Assembly: GCA_963625685.1 (NCBI GenBank)
Contig: CAVFTR010000004.1
Span: forward strand, 1 to 64,000
Length of the DNA stretch: 64,000 bases
Direction of reading: 5' to 3'
DNA from: F23-B02 sp963625685
Lineage (GTDB): Bacteria > Bacillota > Clostridia > Oscillospirales > Oscillospiraceae
A model generated the notes under the pieces. The model was not told the DNA's origin. It did no database searches and saw nothing but the letters and a program-made list of their open reading frames with translations. This document shows, one piece after another, positions 47,601 through 56,083 of the stretch (positions are counted from its first letter, which is position 1; each line of letters starts with the position of its first letter). The position numbers and the translations under genes were made by a program.

Positions 47601-48896
47601 ATGAAAAAGAAAATTTTGACTCTTGCGCTCACCCTGCTGCTTGCGCTGTCCCTCTGCGCGCCGGTCATGGCGGTGTCGGAATACGGCGTTATATATGACG
47701 AGACGGAGGCTCTGGGCTCCCAGTCGCTTACCTATCAGGGCGAGGAAATGCTCCCCGCGCTGATCCGGACGGTCGGCATAGACATTCGTGTCGACGTGCT
47801 GGTAGGCAGCGAATACGACAGCGTCGATGAAGCCGCAACGAACATCTATACGAAATACGGCTACGGCTACGGAGACGAAAAAAAGGGGATCACACTCACC
47901 ATTCAGCTCGAGGATCTGGGCAACGGCTCTTATGCAATGGCGTCTGACGACGAGTGGGGCGTATACGCCTACTTCGGCGAGGATTACGAGGGCAGCCTGG
48001 AGCTTGTCACAGCCGTCAACAAGGCGGTCGCGCCCTATATGGCGCTGCAGGCGTGGAACGGCGAGGACATGACCATGAGCGCCACGGCGCTGACGCAGGC
48101 CGTGCAGGAAATGGCCGCGGCCATATCGTCCTACGGCGGCACGCAGGCGCCGGATACCGAGGACGATGGCGAGGGCGAGGGCAATGACGGCTACGACACC
48201 ATGCGCTATGTGTTTGACGTGGCAGACATGCTCAGCTATGATCAGTGGCGCGAGCTTGAGGACAGGGCAGCGGAGATATCCGAAAAGCATAACTGCGGAG
48301 TTTACTTCGCCTTTGTGGAGGACTATACGGAGACCGGCGCGGACGATATCTACGAGGCTGCTTATTCGATCTATCATTCCTCCAAGCTCGGCATGGGCGA
48401 GAACAGGGACGGCATCTTCGTTGTTTTGAGCATGAAGGAGCGCGACTATGCCATGTTCGTCTACGGCGAATACGGTGAGTACGCCTTCAGCGAATACGGC
48501 TGCGAGCAGCTTGAGGGCGAGTTTTTGAGCTACTTCGGCAGCGACGACTGGTACCGCGGCGTGTCCGCCTATCTCGAGGCCTGCGATGAGTATCTTACGC
48601 TGGCCGACGAGGGAAAGCCGGTTCGCATAAATGCCCTGTGGAGCATAGGCATTGCGGTCGTGATGTCCTTCATGGTATCGGGCGCGATCTGCGTAAAGCT
48701 CAAAAGGAAGATGGTGAACGTAAAGGAGAAGACAGAGGCCAATGCCTATGTCACGGCCGACGGCCTGATCCTGACGGGACAGAGCGACAACTACACCCAC
48801 ACCACCGAGACCCGCACGAAGATAGAAAAAAGCTCCTCCGGCGGAACGAGCAGCCGCGGCGGCGGCGGCGGTCACGGCCGCAGCGGAAAGTTCTGA
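47601..48896 (+). CDS. TPM-domain (YgcG-like) exported membrane protein
   Basis: Encodes 431 aa. A signal peptide (to about residue 24, MKKKILTLALTLLLALSL) is followed by two TPM-like modules: one at about 30-170 and a second at about 205-340, with VFDVADMLSYDQWRELEDRAAEISEKHNCGVYFAFVEDYTE. A helix is near 350-368 and a cytoplasmic tail ends SSRGGGGGHGRSGKF, a Gly-rich end typical of TPM proteins. TPM domains include a photosystem repair phosphatase in plants and periplasmic proteins linked to membrane protein quality control. AAGGAGGG precedes the ATG. Confidence 0.83.
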   Translation: MKKKILTLALTLLLALSLCAPVMAVSEYGVIYDETEALGSQSLTYQGEEMLPALIRTVGIDIRVDVLVGSEYDSVDEAATNIYTKYGYGYGDEKKGITLTIQLEDLGNGSYAMASDDEWGVYAYFGEDYEGSLELVTAVNKAVAPYMALQAWNGEDMTMSATALTQAVQEMAAAISSYGGTQAPDTEDDGEGEGNDGYDTMRYVFDVADMLSYDQWRELEDRAAEISEKHNCGVYFAFVEDYTETGADDIYEAAYSIYHSSKLGMGENRDGIFVVLSMKERDYAMFVYGEYGEYAFSEYGCEQLEGEFLSYFGSDDWYRGVSAYLEACDEYLTLADEGKPVRINALWSIGIAVVMSFMVSGAICVKLKRKMVNVKEKTEANAYVTADGLILTGQSDNYTHTTETRTKIEKSSSGGTSSRGGGGGHGRSGKF

Positions 48897-48912
48897 GAAG
48901 GGGGGCCTGACA

Positions 48913-50010
48913 ATGAAGCATTCGACCATCGCACGGCTTGTAACGGCGCTTCTATGCCTGGCCCTGATCCTGAGCCTGAGCGCCTGCGGAGGGAAAACGA
49001 AGTCCGATACGGCGGATGTGAGCGGCGCGAAAGGGATGCTTTCCGGCAGCAAGGGCGGCAGCGTCAGCCCCGCTCCGGAGGCCGATCAGGAGAAGGCAGA
49101 GGCGTCTGTTGAGCTGCTGCGCCGGAGCATGGCGGAATTTGACCTGCAGGCCTGCGCGGTGGCGTATCTGGGGCACAGGGAGAAGGGCGACACGGCCTCT
49201 CTCCCGGATTGGCTGCAAGCAAACTGCTCGGGCCTGACAAACGAGCTGCCCTTTATCCTGAGCATCCCGTCCGACAGGGTGCTGGGCGGCAGCTACGGGG
49301 ACCTGTTCTGTTTCGTCCCGAGAGACGAAAGCAGCAGCTTTGCCGTGAACCGCGTCAAATGGATGCCCGGCCGCAGCAGCGGCCTGCCGGAGAATGTCGA
49401 AGTCCTCTACCGCAGCGAGAAGGCTCAGCCCATTCTGGTCTTCTGCCATTGCGAGGAATATTTGGACAAGCCGGATATTGAGATCCACGTCATTGCCGAA
49501 AACGGCGTTGACGTCACATGGTACCCGCAGCTGGACGAGTGGGGAAATATCGTTCTGCCGGCCGATAGGGACGGAAATGCCGCCATGCTGGATTTCACGA
49601 TCTTCGGCGACACCACGGGGCTCGACTACCCCGGGGACTGGAACGATCCGCCGGATGACGGCTGGTGGCTGCCGCCCACGAACGAGGGCCTGGCAGACAC
49701 CACCTGGAGCTGTGAGGGCTGGATCATGGAGCTGCGCCGCGGCAGCGGCGACCCGGATTATTTCGGAGTGGCGGAGCTCCGGCAGCGGTCCGGCGGCGGG
49801 CAGACCTATACCGGCGCCTGGCGCATGAACGGCGACTGCCTGGAGCTGATGCTCTCCGCGGGAGTGGGGACCTCCACAGGCGGCTGCTTCCCGGTGCTCA
49901 TAGACCAGTCGGGGGATAACCTTGTCATCCAGCAGAGCAGGGACGGCATCTCCCCGCCATTCTTTGACGATGGCGTGACCACCGCGGGAATGTCTCTGGT
50001 CTATGACTGA
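48913..50010 (+). CDS. Lipoprotein of unknown function (cassette lipoprotein 3)
   Basis: Encodes 365 aa with a lipoprotein signal ending LSLSAC (Cys near residue 26) and a mature region with acidic linker, a middle domain (RSEKAQPILVFCHCEEYLDKPDIEIHVIAENGVDVTWYPQ) and a C-terminal beta-rich part with WRMNGDCLELMLS like lipocalin/META domains; the protein at 42186 has a similar small domain. It is the last gene of the zinc-ribbon cassette, followed by a terminator. Confidence 0.72.
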   Translation: MKHSTIARLVTALLCLALILSLSACGGKTKSDTADVSGAKGMLSGSKGGSVSPAPEADQEKAEASVELLRRSMAEFDLQACAVAYLGHREKGDTASLPDWLQANCSGLTNELPFILSIPSDRVLGGSYGDLFCFVPRDESSSFAVNRVKWMPGRSSGLPENVEVLYRSEKAQPILVFCHCEEYLDKPDIEIHVIAENGVDVTWYPQLDEWGNIVLPADRDGNAAMLDFTIFGDTTGLDYPGDWNDPPDDGWWLPPTNEGLADTTWSCEGWIMELRRGSGDPDYFGVAELRQRSGGGQTYTGAWRMNGDCLELMLSAGVGTSTGGCFPVLIDQSGDNLVIQQSRDGISPPFFDDGVTTAGMSLVYD

Positions 50011-50066
50011 GAGAACGGACGGGTATGCACGCCCGGCCCGGCCTAAGCGCGAACAGAAAAAAACGG

Positions 50067-50101
50067 AAACAGACCCGGAAGCCTTCGCTTTCGGGTCTGT
50101 T
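50067..50101. terminator. Bidirectional terminator between zinc-ribbon cassette and lepA
   Basis: AACAGACCCG-GAAGC pairs with GCTTT-CGGGTCTGTT around CTTC. It lies between the + strand cassette end at 50010 and the - strand lepA stop at 50117. Confidence 0.75.
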
Positions 50102-50116
50102 CGGATTTCAAAGGTA

Positions 50117-51922
50117 TTATTCGTCGAGCTTGAGGACGGCGAGAAAGGCCTCGGTCGGTATCTGCACCGTGCCGAGCTGGCGCATTTTCTTTTTGCCCTC
50201 CTTCTGCTTTTCCAGAAGCTTTTTCTTTCGAGTTATATCGCCGCCGTAGCACTTTGCAAGAACGTCCTTGCGCATGGCCTTGACGGTCTCGCGCGCTATG
50301 ATCTTGCCGCCGATGGCCGCCTGAATGGGTATCTCAAAGAGCTGACGGGGGATATTGTCCTTGAGCTTTTCGCAGAGCTTGCGCGCTCTGGGATAGGCCT
50401 TGTCCTTGTGCGCGATGAAGCTGAGCGCGTCGACCTGGTCGCCGTTTAAGAGCATGTCGACCTTCACCAGCTCCGAGGGCTTGTACTCGCTCAGCTCGTA
50501 GTCGAGCGAGGCGTAGCCCTTCGTTCGGGCCTTGAGGGTGTCGAAAAAGTCGTAGATTATCTCGTTTAGCGGCATCTCGTAGCGCAGCTCGACAAGGTGC
50601 GAGTCGAGGTACTGCATGTCCTTATACTCGCCGCGCCTGTCCTGACACAGGGGCATGATGTTTCCGACATAGTCGTTGGGAGTTATGATCGAGACCTTGA
50701 CGTAGGGCTCCTCGGCGTGCTCGATGACGCCGGGGTCGGGGTAGTTATGGGGGTTATCGACCATGACGGCGCTGCCGTCGGTCTTTACGACCTTGTATAT
50801 GACGCTCGGCAGAGTCGTGACGAGGTCGAGGTCGAACTCGCGCTCGAGGCGCTCCTGTATGACCTCCATGTGCAGCATGCCCAAAAAGCCGCAGCGGAAG
50901 CCGAAGCCGAGCGCCGCCGAGCTTTCCGGCTCGAACGACAGGGAGGCGTCGTTGAGCTGGAGCTTTTCGAGCGCGTCGCGCAGATCGGGGTACTTGCTGC
51001 CGTCCTCGGTGTATATGCCGCAGTAGACCATCGCGCGCGCCGGACGGTAGCCGGGAAGAGGCTCGGCGCAGGGCTTCAATGCCGTGGTGACGGTGTCGCC
51101 CACCTGGGTGTCGGCGACGTTTTTGATGGAGGCGGTGAAGTATCCGACGTCGCCGGCCGTGAGCTCGGCGCAGGGCTCAAGACCGATAGGCCGCATGTGT
51201 CCGACCTCGAGAACGCTGTATTTGGCGCCCGTCGAGTGCAGCAGCACCTCCGTGCCCTTCGCTATGCGGCCGTCGACGATGCGCATGAAAACGATGACGC
51301 CGCGGTAGCTGTCGTACTGGCTGTCGAATATGAGCGCCTTGAGCGGCGCGTTCACGTCGCCCGACGGCGCGGGCACGTTTGCGACTATATCGTCGAGCAC
51401 GGCCTCGATATTTATGCCGTTTTTCGCGCTTATCTCCGGCGCGTCCATGGCGAGTATGCCGATGATATCCTCGATCTCCTGCTTTACGCGCTTGGGATCG
51501 GCCGCGGGGAGGTCTATCTTGTTTATAACGGGCAGTATCTCAAGCTCCGCGTCCAGCGCGAGATAGGTGTTTGCAAGCGTCTGTGCCTCGACGCCCTGCG
51601 ACGCGTCGACGACCAGCACCGCGCCCTCGCAGGCGGCCAGCGAGCGGCTGACCTCGTAGTTGAAGTCGACGTGCCCCGGCGTGTCGATGAGGTTGAGAAC
51701 ATAGGTCTCGCCGTCCTTGGCCCTGTAATTGAGCCCGACGGCGCGGGCCTTTATCGTAATGCCGCGCTCGCGCTCGAGCTCCATGTTGTCGAGTATCTGA
51801 TCCTCCATTATGCGCTCCTCGACCGCGCCGCAGAGCTCGATGAGCCGGTCGGACAGGGTGCTCTTGCCGTGGTCGATGTGAGCGATTATCGAAAAGTTCC
51901 TTATATGATCCTGAGGTATCAT
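50117..51922 (-). CDS. lepA: Elongation factor 4 (LepA), GTPase
   Basis: Encodes 601 aa, the normal LepA length. The GTPase domain has HIDHGKSTLSDRLIE (G1), RERGITIKA (G2), DTPGHVDF (G3) and NKIDLPAADPKRV (G4). EF-G-like domains and the LepA-specific C-terminal domain (ending with the conserved AVLKLDE) follow. It binds ribosomes and helps translation and biogenesis. The start overlaps the stop of the preceding XRE-type gene as ATGA, so both are on one transcript. Confidence 0.97.
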   Translation of the reverse strand: MIPQDHIRNFSIIAHIDHGKSTLSDRLIELCGAVEERIMEDQILDNMELERERGITIKARAVGLNYRAKDGETYVLNLIDTPGHVDFNYEVSRSLAACEGAVLVVDASQGVEAQTLANTYLALDAELEILPVINKIDLPAADPKRVKQEIEDIIGILAMDAPEISAKNGINIEAVLDDIVANVPAPSGDVNAPLKALIFDSQYDSYRGVIVFMRIVDGRIAKGTEVLLHSTGAKYSVLEVGHMRPIGLEPCAELTAGDVGYFTASIKNVADTQVGDTVTTALKPCAEPLPGYRPARAMVYCGIYTEDGSKYPDLRDALEKLQLNDASLSFEPESSAALGFGFRCGFLGMLHMEVIQERLEREFDLDLVTTLPSVIYKVVKTDGSAVMVDNPHNYPDPGVIEHAEEPYVKVSIITPNDYVGNIMPLCQDRRGEYKDMQYLDSHLVELRYEMPLNEIIYDFFDTLKARTKGYASLDYELSEYKPSELVKVDMLLNGDQVDALSFIAHKDKAYPRARKLCEKLKDNIPRQLFEIPIQAAIGGKIIARETVKAMRKDVLAKCYGGDITRKKKLLEKQKEGKKKMRQLGTVQIPTEAFLAVLKLDE

Positions 51923-52239
51923 GTCAGTTCCTCCAAAGCTGCCTCCGTTTTATTTGCAAGGCTGCGCATCTCGGCGATGAACACGCGCGCAACGTCCGCG
52001 CCTCTGTCAACGCCGTCGGGATTGGGCGAGCGGCCGAGCAGATAGTCGGCCGTTACATTATAATAATCGCAGACGCGGCAGACAAAGCACAGCCCCGGCT
52101 CGCGCGCGCCGTTTTCGTAGTGGCTCAGAAGCGCCTGACTTATATTCAGATCGGCCGCTGCCCTGCGCTGACTGAGCCCGGCCGCGCGGCGCAGCTCGGA
52201 AAGTATCTGCGCGAAGCTTTTCTTGTTGTATTCGTACAT
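51919..52239 (-). CDS. Small XRE-family transcriptional regulator
   Basis: Encodes 106 aa. The HTH_3 domain is at residues about 8-63 (FAQILSELRRAAGLSQRRAAADLNISQALLSHYENGAREPGL), followed by YYNVTADYLLGRSPNP, a common C-terminal end in clostridial XRE regulators. GGGGAGAG precedes the ATG. It is the first gene of the transcript that includes lepA, an unusual partner. Its promoter region has direct GTTTGTA repeats that it may bind. Confidence 0.88.
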   Translation of the reverse strand: MYEYNKKSFAQILSELRRAAGLSQRRAAADLNISQALLSHYENGAREPGLCFVCRVCDYYNVTADYLLGRSPNPDGVDRGADVARVFIAEMRSLANKTEAALEELT

Positions 52240-52265
52240 TCTATTCTCTCCCCAAAATGATTACA

Positions 52266-52302
52266 GTTTGTATATTATACATATGAAAATACGGTTTGTA
52301 AA
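52266..52302 (-). promoter_or_regulatory. Promoter of XRE-lepA with GTTTGTA direct repeats
   Basis: On the - strand, TTTACA (52297-52302) and TATAAT (52274-52279) are 17 bp apart. GTTTGTA occurs in + strand sense at 52266-52272 and 52294-52300, one copy overlapping each box, which suggests autoregulation by the XRE protein. Confidence 0.6.
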
Positions 52303-52321
52303 TAGAAATCGGTCTAAATAC

Positions 52322-52350
52322 TTGAAAAATTTTCGCGGTAGTGATAAAGT
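52322..52350 (+). promoter_or_regulatory. Promoter of pta
   Basis: TTGAAA at 52322-52327 and TAAAGT at 52345-52350 with 17-bp spacing. The leader then has two small hairpins, TGCGGCA/TGCCG near 52370-52384 and AGCCGGC/GCCGGCT at 52388-52405, the latter ending just before the ribosome site. Confidence 0.55.
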
Positions 52351-52422
52351 GTTATTCGGAAACTTTTGCGGCAAAAATGCCGTATTAAGCCGGCTCGTGC
52401 CGGCTAAATGGAGGAAAATAAA

Positions 52423-53421
52423 ATGTTTGAAAATCTTATTGAAGTTCTCAGGAACGACCCAAGAAAGATCGTCTACACCGAAGGCTGCGACGCCCGCATA
52501 CTCGAATCGGCATCCCGCCTGAAAAAGGACGGCTTTCTGACCCCGATCCTTGTCGGCAATGTCGACGAGGTCAAGGCTGCGGCCGCGAAGGGCGGCTTCG
52601 ATATCGAAGGCCTCGAGATACTCGATCCGGCGACCTATGAGGGCATGGACGCAATGGTCGAGGAGATGGTCGCGCTGCGCAAGGGCAAGATGAGCCCCGA
52701 GGAGTGCCGCGCATCCCTGGCAAAGGGCAACTATTTCGGCACCATGCTCGTCAAGATGGGTGTAGCGGACTGCCTGCTCGGCGGCGCCACCTACTCCACC
52801 GCGGACACCGTCCGTCCCGCGCTCCAGCTCGTCAAGACCAAGAAGAACGCGCATCTCGTGTCCTCCTGCTTTATCATGATCCGCGGCGACGAGACCCTCG
52901 CGATGGGCGACTGCGCGATCAATATCGATTATCAGGATAACGTCGACAAGGAAGGCAACGTGACCTTCACCGCAGCTCAGAAGCTGGCAGAGGTCGCCGT
53001 CGCCACGGCAGAGACCGCAAAGGTCTTCGGCATCGACCCGAAGGTCGCGATGCTGTCGTACTCCACCAAGGGCAGCGGCAAGGGCGCGACAGTCGACCTC
53101 GTGCGCAACGCTACAGCGGAAGCAAAGAAGCTCGCTCCCGAGCTCAAGATCGACGGCGAGATGCAGTTTGACGCAGCCGTCTCTCCCGTCGTCGGCCAGC
53201 TCAAGTTCCCCGGCTCTCCCGTCGCGGGCTATGCAAACACCTTCATCTTCCCCGAGATCCAGTCCGGCAACATCGGCTATAAGATCGCGGCCCGCCTCGG
53301 CGGCTTTGCGGCCTACGGCCCCATCCTTCAGGGCCTGAACGCCCCCATCAACGACCTCAGCCGCGGCTGCAACGCCGAGGAGGTCTACCAGATGTCCATC
53401 ATCACCGCGGCGCTCAAGTAA
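52423..53421 (+). CDS. pta: Phosphate acetyltransferase
   Basis: Encodes 332 aa of the short Pta type, about the usual length of class I enzymes. It has RKIVYTEGCDARILESASRL at the N terminus, ADTVRPALQL and VKTKKNAHLVSSCFIM in the middle, and the conserved PSRGCNAEEVY-like end (LSRGCNAEEVYQMSIITA). It converts acetyl-CoA and phosphate to acetyl phosphate for ATP synthesis by acetate kinase. ATG 52423 is chosen because the earlier ATG at 52408 contains the GGAGG ribosome site. Acetate kinase is not next to it. Confidence 0.95.
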   Translation: MFENLIEVLRNDPRKIVYTEGCDARILESASRLKKDGFLTPILVGNVDEVKAAAAKGGFDIEGLEILDPATYEGMDAMVEEMVALRKGKMSPEECRASLAKGNYFGTMLVKMGVADCLLGGATYSTADTVRPALQLVKTKKNAHLVSSCFIMIRGDETLAMGDCAINIDYQDNVDKEGNVTFTAAQKLAEVAVATAETAKVFGIDPKVAMLSYSTKGSGKGATVDLVRNATAEAKKLAPELKIDGEMQFDAAVSPVVGQLKFPGSPVAGYANTFIFPEIQSGNIGYKIAARLGGFAAYGPILQGLNAPINDLSRGCNAEEVYQMSIITAALK

Positions 53422-53445
53422 GTTTACATAACTCAACAGCATATT

Positions 53446-53476
53446 AAAACGCCGGTCGTCAGACCGGCGTTTTTTC
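53446..53476 (+). terminator. Terminator of pta
   Basis: AAAACGCCGGTC pairs with GACCGGCGTTTTTT around GTCA, a classic intrinsic terminator 25 bases after the stop. Confidence 0.9.
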
Positions 53477-53560
53477 GTGCTTAAATGTACAATCGTGCGG
53501 ATGATGCGCCCTGATACCTTGTGTAGAACGACGATATGTTAATAAAGCGTTAATTAATAA

Positions 53561-53589
53561 TTGACTTGAGGGGTCCGGGGTGTTATTAT
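53561..53589 (+). promoter_or_regulatory. Promoter of the lysine riboswitch transcript
   Basis: TTGACT at 53561-53566 and TATTAT at 53584-53589 with 17-bp spacing, about 25 bases before the first riboswitch stem. Confidence 0.65.
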
Positions 53590-53612
53590 CATGCCAACAT
53601 ATCGCCCGATTC

Positions 53613-53787
53613 ATGTTATGCTAAGAGGCGCGGGTGCTTATCAGTACGTTTTCATAAGAGTGTGACAGCACGGAAAACGGAAAGGAAGCTCCGCCGAAGT
53701 TGTCTGCTCTCTGTCAGGTCAGGCTTCTGGGGCGTGCCAGAACATGGTACGCACTGTCACGGTTGTGGAGAGCTTTGCATAAACAGA
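53613..53787 (+). promoter_or_regulatory. Lysine riboswitch (L box)
   Basis: Conserved L-box blocks appear in the right order: AGAGGCGC at 53624-53631, CAGTA shortly after, GGAAAGGA-GCTCCGCCGAAG at about 53680-53700, CACTGTCAC at 53754-53762, and GGAGAGC near 53767. TTATGC at the 5' side pairs with GCATAA at the 3' side as the closing P1 stem. A terminator follows. By analogy to known L boxes, bound lysine should favour termination and lower the downstream NhaC-family gene. Confidence 0.88.
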
Positions 53788-53810
53788 TGTTTATAAAAGT
53801 GATTTCTCAG

Positions 53811-53842
53811 TCGTGCCGCATAGACATGTGCGGCACGATTTT
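53811..53842 (+). terminator. Riboswitch-controlled terminator
   Basis: TCGTGCCGCA (53811-53820) pairs with TGCGGCACGA (53829-53838) followed by TTTTGTC. It lies between the L box and the coding start, in the position expected for a regulated terminator. Confidence 0.8.
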
Positions 53843-53877
53843 GTCATTAATTAAGAAATTTTGGAGGTTGTTGTATT

Positions 53878-55434
53878 ATGTTTATCGGTACAGCCTGGGC
53901 TATAGTCCCGCCGATCATCGCGATCGTTCTGGCGCTCATAACAAAGGAAGTTTACAGCTCGCTGTTTGCCGGATGCTTTCTGGCGGCTGTGTTCGTGGCG
54001 GTCTCGCTCCTGCCCGAGGGACTGGGCCTGTGGCCGTCGGTCGGCAATGTCGCATGGGGCAGCTTTGAGCGCCTGTTCGGCTCCATGGCCGACAATATGG
54101 ATCTTAATATCCTGATATTCGATGCCCTTCTGGGCATGATAATCGTCCTGCTGGCCAAGTCCGGCGCATCCAGAGCCTACGGCGCGTGGGCAAGCAGACG
54201 TATAAAGAGCAAGAGGGGAGCCATGCTCTCGACCACGGCCCTCGGCGTCCTGATCTTTGTTGACGATTACTTCAACTGCCTGACAGTCGGCAACATCATG
54301 CGCCCGATCACCGACGAGTACAAGGTGTCCCGCGCAAAGCTCGCGTATATCATCGACGCTACCGCCGCGCCCGTGTGCATCCTCGCGCCGGTGTCGAGCT
54401 GGGCCGCCGCCGTCAGCAGCTATATTCCCGAGGGCTACGATATAAACGGCTTCCAGATGTTCTGCGCTGCGATCCCCTTTAACTTCTACGCCATCCTTAC
54501 CCTCATCATGGTCGTGTTCACGAGCATTTTCCTCATCGACTTCGGCAAGATGCGCCGTCATGAGCTCAACGCAGCCAAGGGCGACCTGTTCACCTCCGGC
54601 GAGGAGGAGTTCAGGGATATGGAGCAGTCCGAGCAGGAGGGCAGCAGCAGGGGCAGGGTGTCCGACCTTGTCATCCCGATCGCGGTGCTCATCGCGACCG
54701 CGGTGTTTGCCATGATCCTCACCGGCTATCATAACGGCGCGGAAAATCTGATAGACGCCTTCGCAAACTGCTCGGCAAGCCTTGCTCTGGTGTTTGCGAC
54801 GTTCATGACAGTCATCGTCATGGCGATACTGTACATCCCCCGCAGGATCGTCGGCGCCCGCGAGTTTATGAACTGCCTGGTCGAGGGCTTCAAGGTCATG
54901 ATCCCCGCCATCACCGTACTCATCTTCGCATGGACGCTCAAGGGCCTTGTCGATCAGCTCAGTATCGGCACCTTCGTACAGGGCATTTTCAGCAACAGCA
55001 CGGCGCTGAGCGTATTTCTGCCCGTCGCGGTGTTCCTCGTTGCCTGCCTGCTGGGCTTCTCCACCGGGACCTCCTGGGGCACTATGGGTATTCTCATCCC
55101 GATCATTGTCCCCATGTGCGCAAGCGTGCCCGATGTAATGACCATCTGCATTTCCGCTACCATGGCAGGCGCGGTCTGCGGCGACCACATCTCGCCCATC
55201 TCCGATACGACCATCATGTCCTCCGCCGGAGCGCAGTGCAATCACATAAACCACGTCGAGACCCAGATGGAATACGCTATCCCCGTCATCGCCGTGTCCG
55301 CTGTGAGCTTCATCATCGCCGGTGCGGTAAAGCAGTGGTACATTGCTCTGCCGATCTCCATCGTGCTGATGCTGGCGGTCATTTTGGTGCTTTACAGGGT
55401 CTCGAACAGCAGGAAGGCAGAGGATGCCGCATAA
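53878..55434 (+). CDS. NhaC-family antiporter/transporter, probable lysine carrier
   Basis: Encodes 518 aa with about eleven membrane helices of the NhaC/ion-transporter superfamily. Marker segments are DDYFNCLTVGNIMRPITDEYKVSRAKLAYIIDATAAPVC and FSTGTSWGTMGILIPIIVPM. Similar NhaC-type proteins under L-box control have been proposed as lysine transporters (LysW type) by comparative genomics. The lysine riboswitch just upstream supports a lysine uptake role here. The start follows TTGGAGGTTG. It is followed by a C39-like peptidase gene three bases later. Confidence 0.85.
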   Translation: MFIGTAWAIVPPIIAIVLALITKEVYSSLFAGCFLAAVFVAVSLLPEGLGLWPSVGNVAWGSFERLFGSMADNMDLNILIFDALLGMIIVLLAKSGASRAYGAWASRRIKSKRGAMLSTTALGVLIFVDDYFNCLTVGNIMRPITDEYKVSRAKLAYIIDATAAPVCILAPVSSWAAAVSSYIPEGYDINGFQMFCAAIPFNFYAILTLIMVVFTSIFLIDFGKMRRHELNAAKGDLFTSGEEEFRDMEQSEQEGSSRGRVSDLVIPIAVLIATAVFAMILTGYHNGAENLIDAFANCSASLALVFATFMTVIVMAILYIPRRIVGAREFMNCLVEGFKVMIPAITVLIFAWTLKGLVDQLSIGTFVQGIFSNSTALSVFLPVAVFLVACLLGFSTGTSWGTMGILIPIIVPMCASVPDVMTICISATMAGAVCGDHISPISDTTIMSSAGAQCNHINHVETQMEYAIPVIAVSAVSFIIAGAVKQWYIALPISIVLMLAVILVLYRVSNSRKAEDAA

Positions 55435-55437
55435 GCG

Positions 55438-56043
55438 ATGAAAAAGCTCGACGTACCCTATATCGACCAGACCGGCGGCGGAGCCTTCACCGGCTGCGAA
55501 AGCGTGACGGCGGTCATGCTCCTTCAATACCTCGGCTGCGATATATCGATTTACGATTTCATCGACAATTATCTTGAAAAAGAGCCCTTCACCGAGCGCG
55601 GCGGCGTTTTGTACGGCCCGAGCCCTTATGAAAAGTTTGCCGGCGACCCCTATGACAGGGAGGCCATGGGCTGCTATGCGCCGGTCATTCAGAAGGCGAT
55701 GCAGCGCGTGCTCGGAGACGGGTACCGCGTGATCGACGAGACGGGAAGCGGCATTGAATATCTGCTGCGCAGCTATATCGACAGGGATATGCCGGTCGCG
55801 CTCTGGGCGACCATTGATCTCAGAGACATAATCGTCGGCCCGAGCTGGACGCTCAGGGACACGGGCGAGCGCTTTACCTGGCTGTCAAACGAGCACTGCA
55901 TGCTTCTTGTCGGCTATGACGATGAGCACTATATATTTAACGATCCGTGGAACAACAACGGGATCGTCGCATACGACAGGGCGGCTGTCGAGGATCGCTA
56001 CATAAAGCAGCATAAGCAGGCTGTCGCCGTAGCGAGAATATGA
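55438..56043 (+). CDS. C39-like (papain-fold) cysteine peptidase family protein
   Basis: Encodes 201 aa. A likely catalytic triad is visible: Gln11, Cys20 in GCESVTAVML, His153 in NEHCMLLVGYDD and Asp169 in FNDPWNNN, matching the peptidase C39_2 family. There is no signal peptide or transporter domain, so it should be cytosolic. It starts three bases after the lysine carrier gene, on the riboswitch transcript, and could release lysine from peptides, though this is inference. Weak ribosome site; translation is probably coupled. Confidence 0.75.
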   Translation: MKKLDVPYIDQTGGGAFTGCESVTAVMLLQYLGCDISIYDFIDNYLEKEPFTERGGVLYGPSPYEKFAGDPYDREAMGCYAPVIQKAMQRVLGDGYRVIDETGSGIEYLLRSYIDRDMPVALWATIDLRDIIVGPSWTLRDTGERFTWLSNEHCMLLVGYDDEHYIFNDPWNNNGIVAYDRAAVEDRYIKQHKQAVAVARI

Positions 56044-56046
56044 AAA

Positions 56047-56083
56047 AATACACGCCGGAGGCTTCAGCCCTCGGCGTGTGCTT
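56047..56083. terminator. Hairpin between convergent genes
   Basis: CACGCCGGAG and CCCTCGGCGTG can pair around a short loop with one imperfect position, between the peptidase stop (56043) and the region of the NhaC stop on the other strand. The T-run is modest, so it is a weaker terminator. Confidence 0.55.

Noticed and set aside
46233..49052. A 939-codon open frame on the - strand
   Set aside because: It lies antisense to three well-supported + strand genes (zinc-ribbon, TPM and neighbours), has no ribosome site and shows the Ala/Gly/Val/His-rich composition of a G+C-driven shadow frame.
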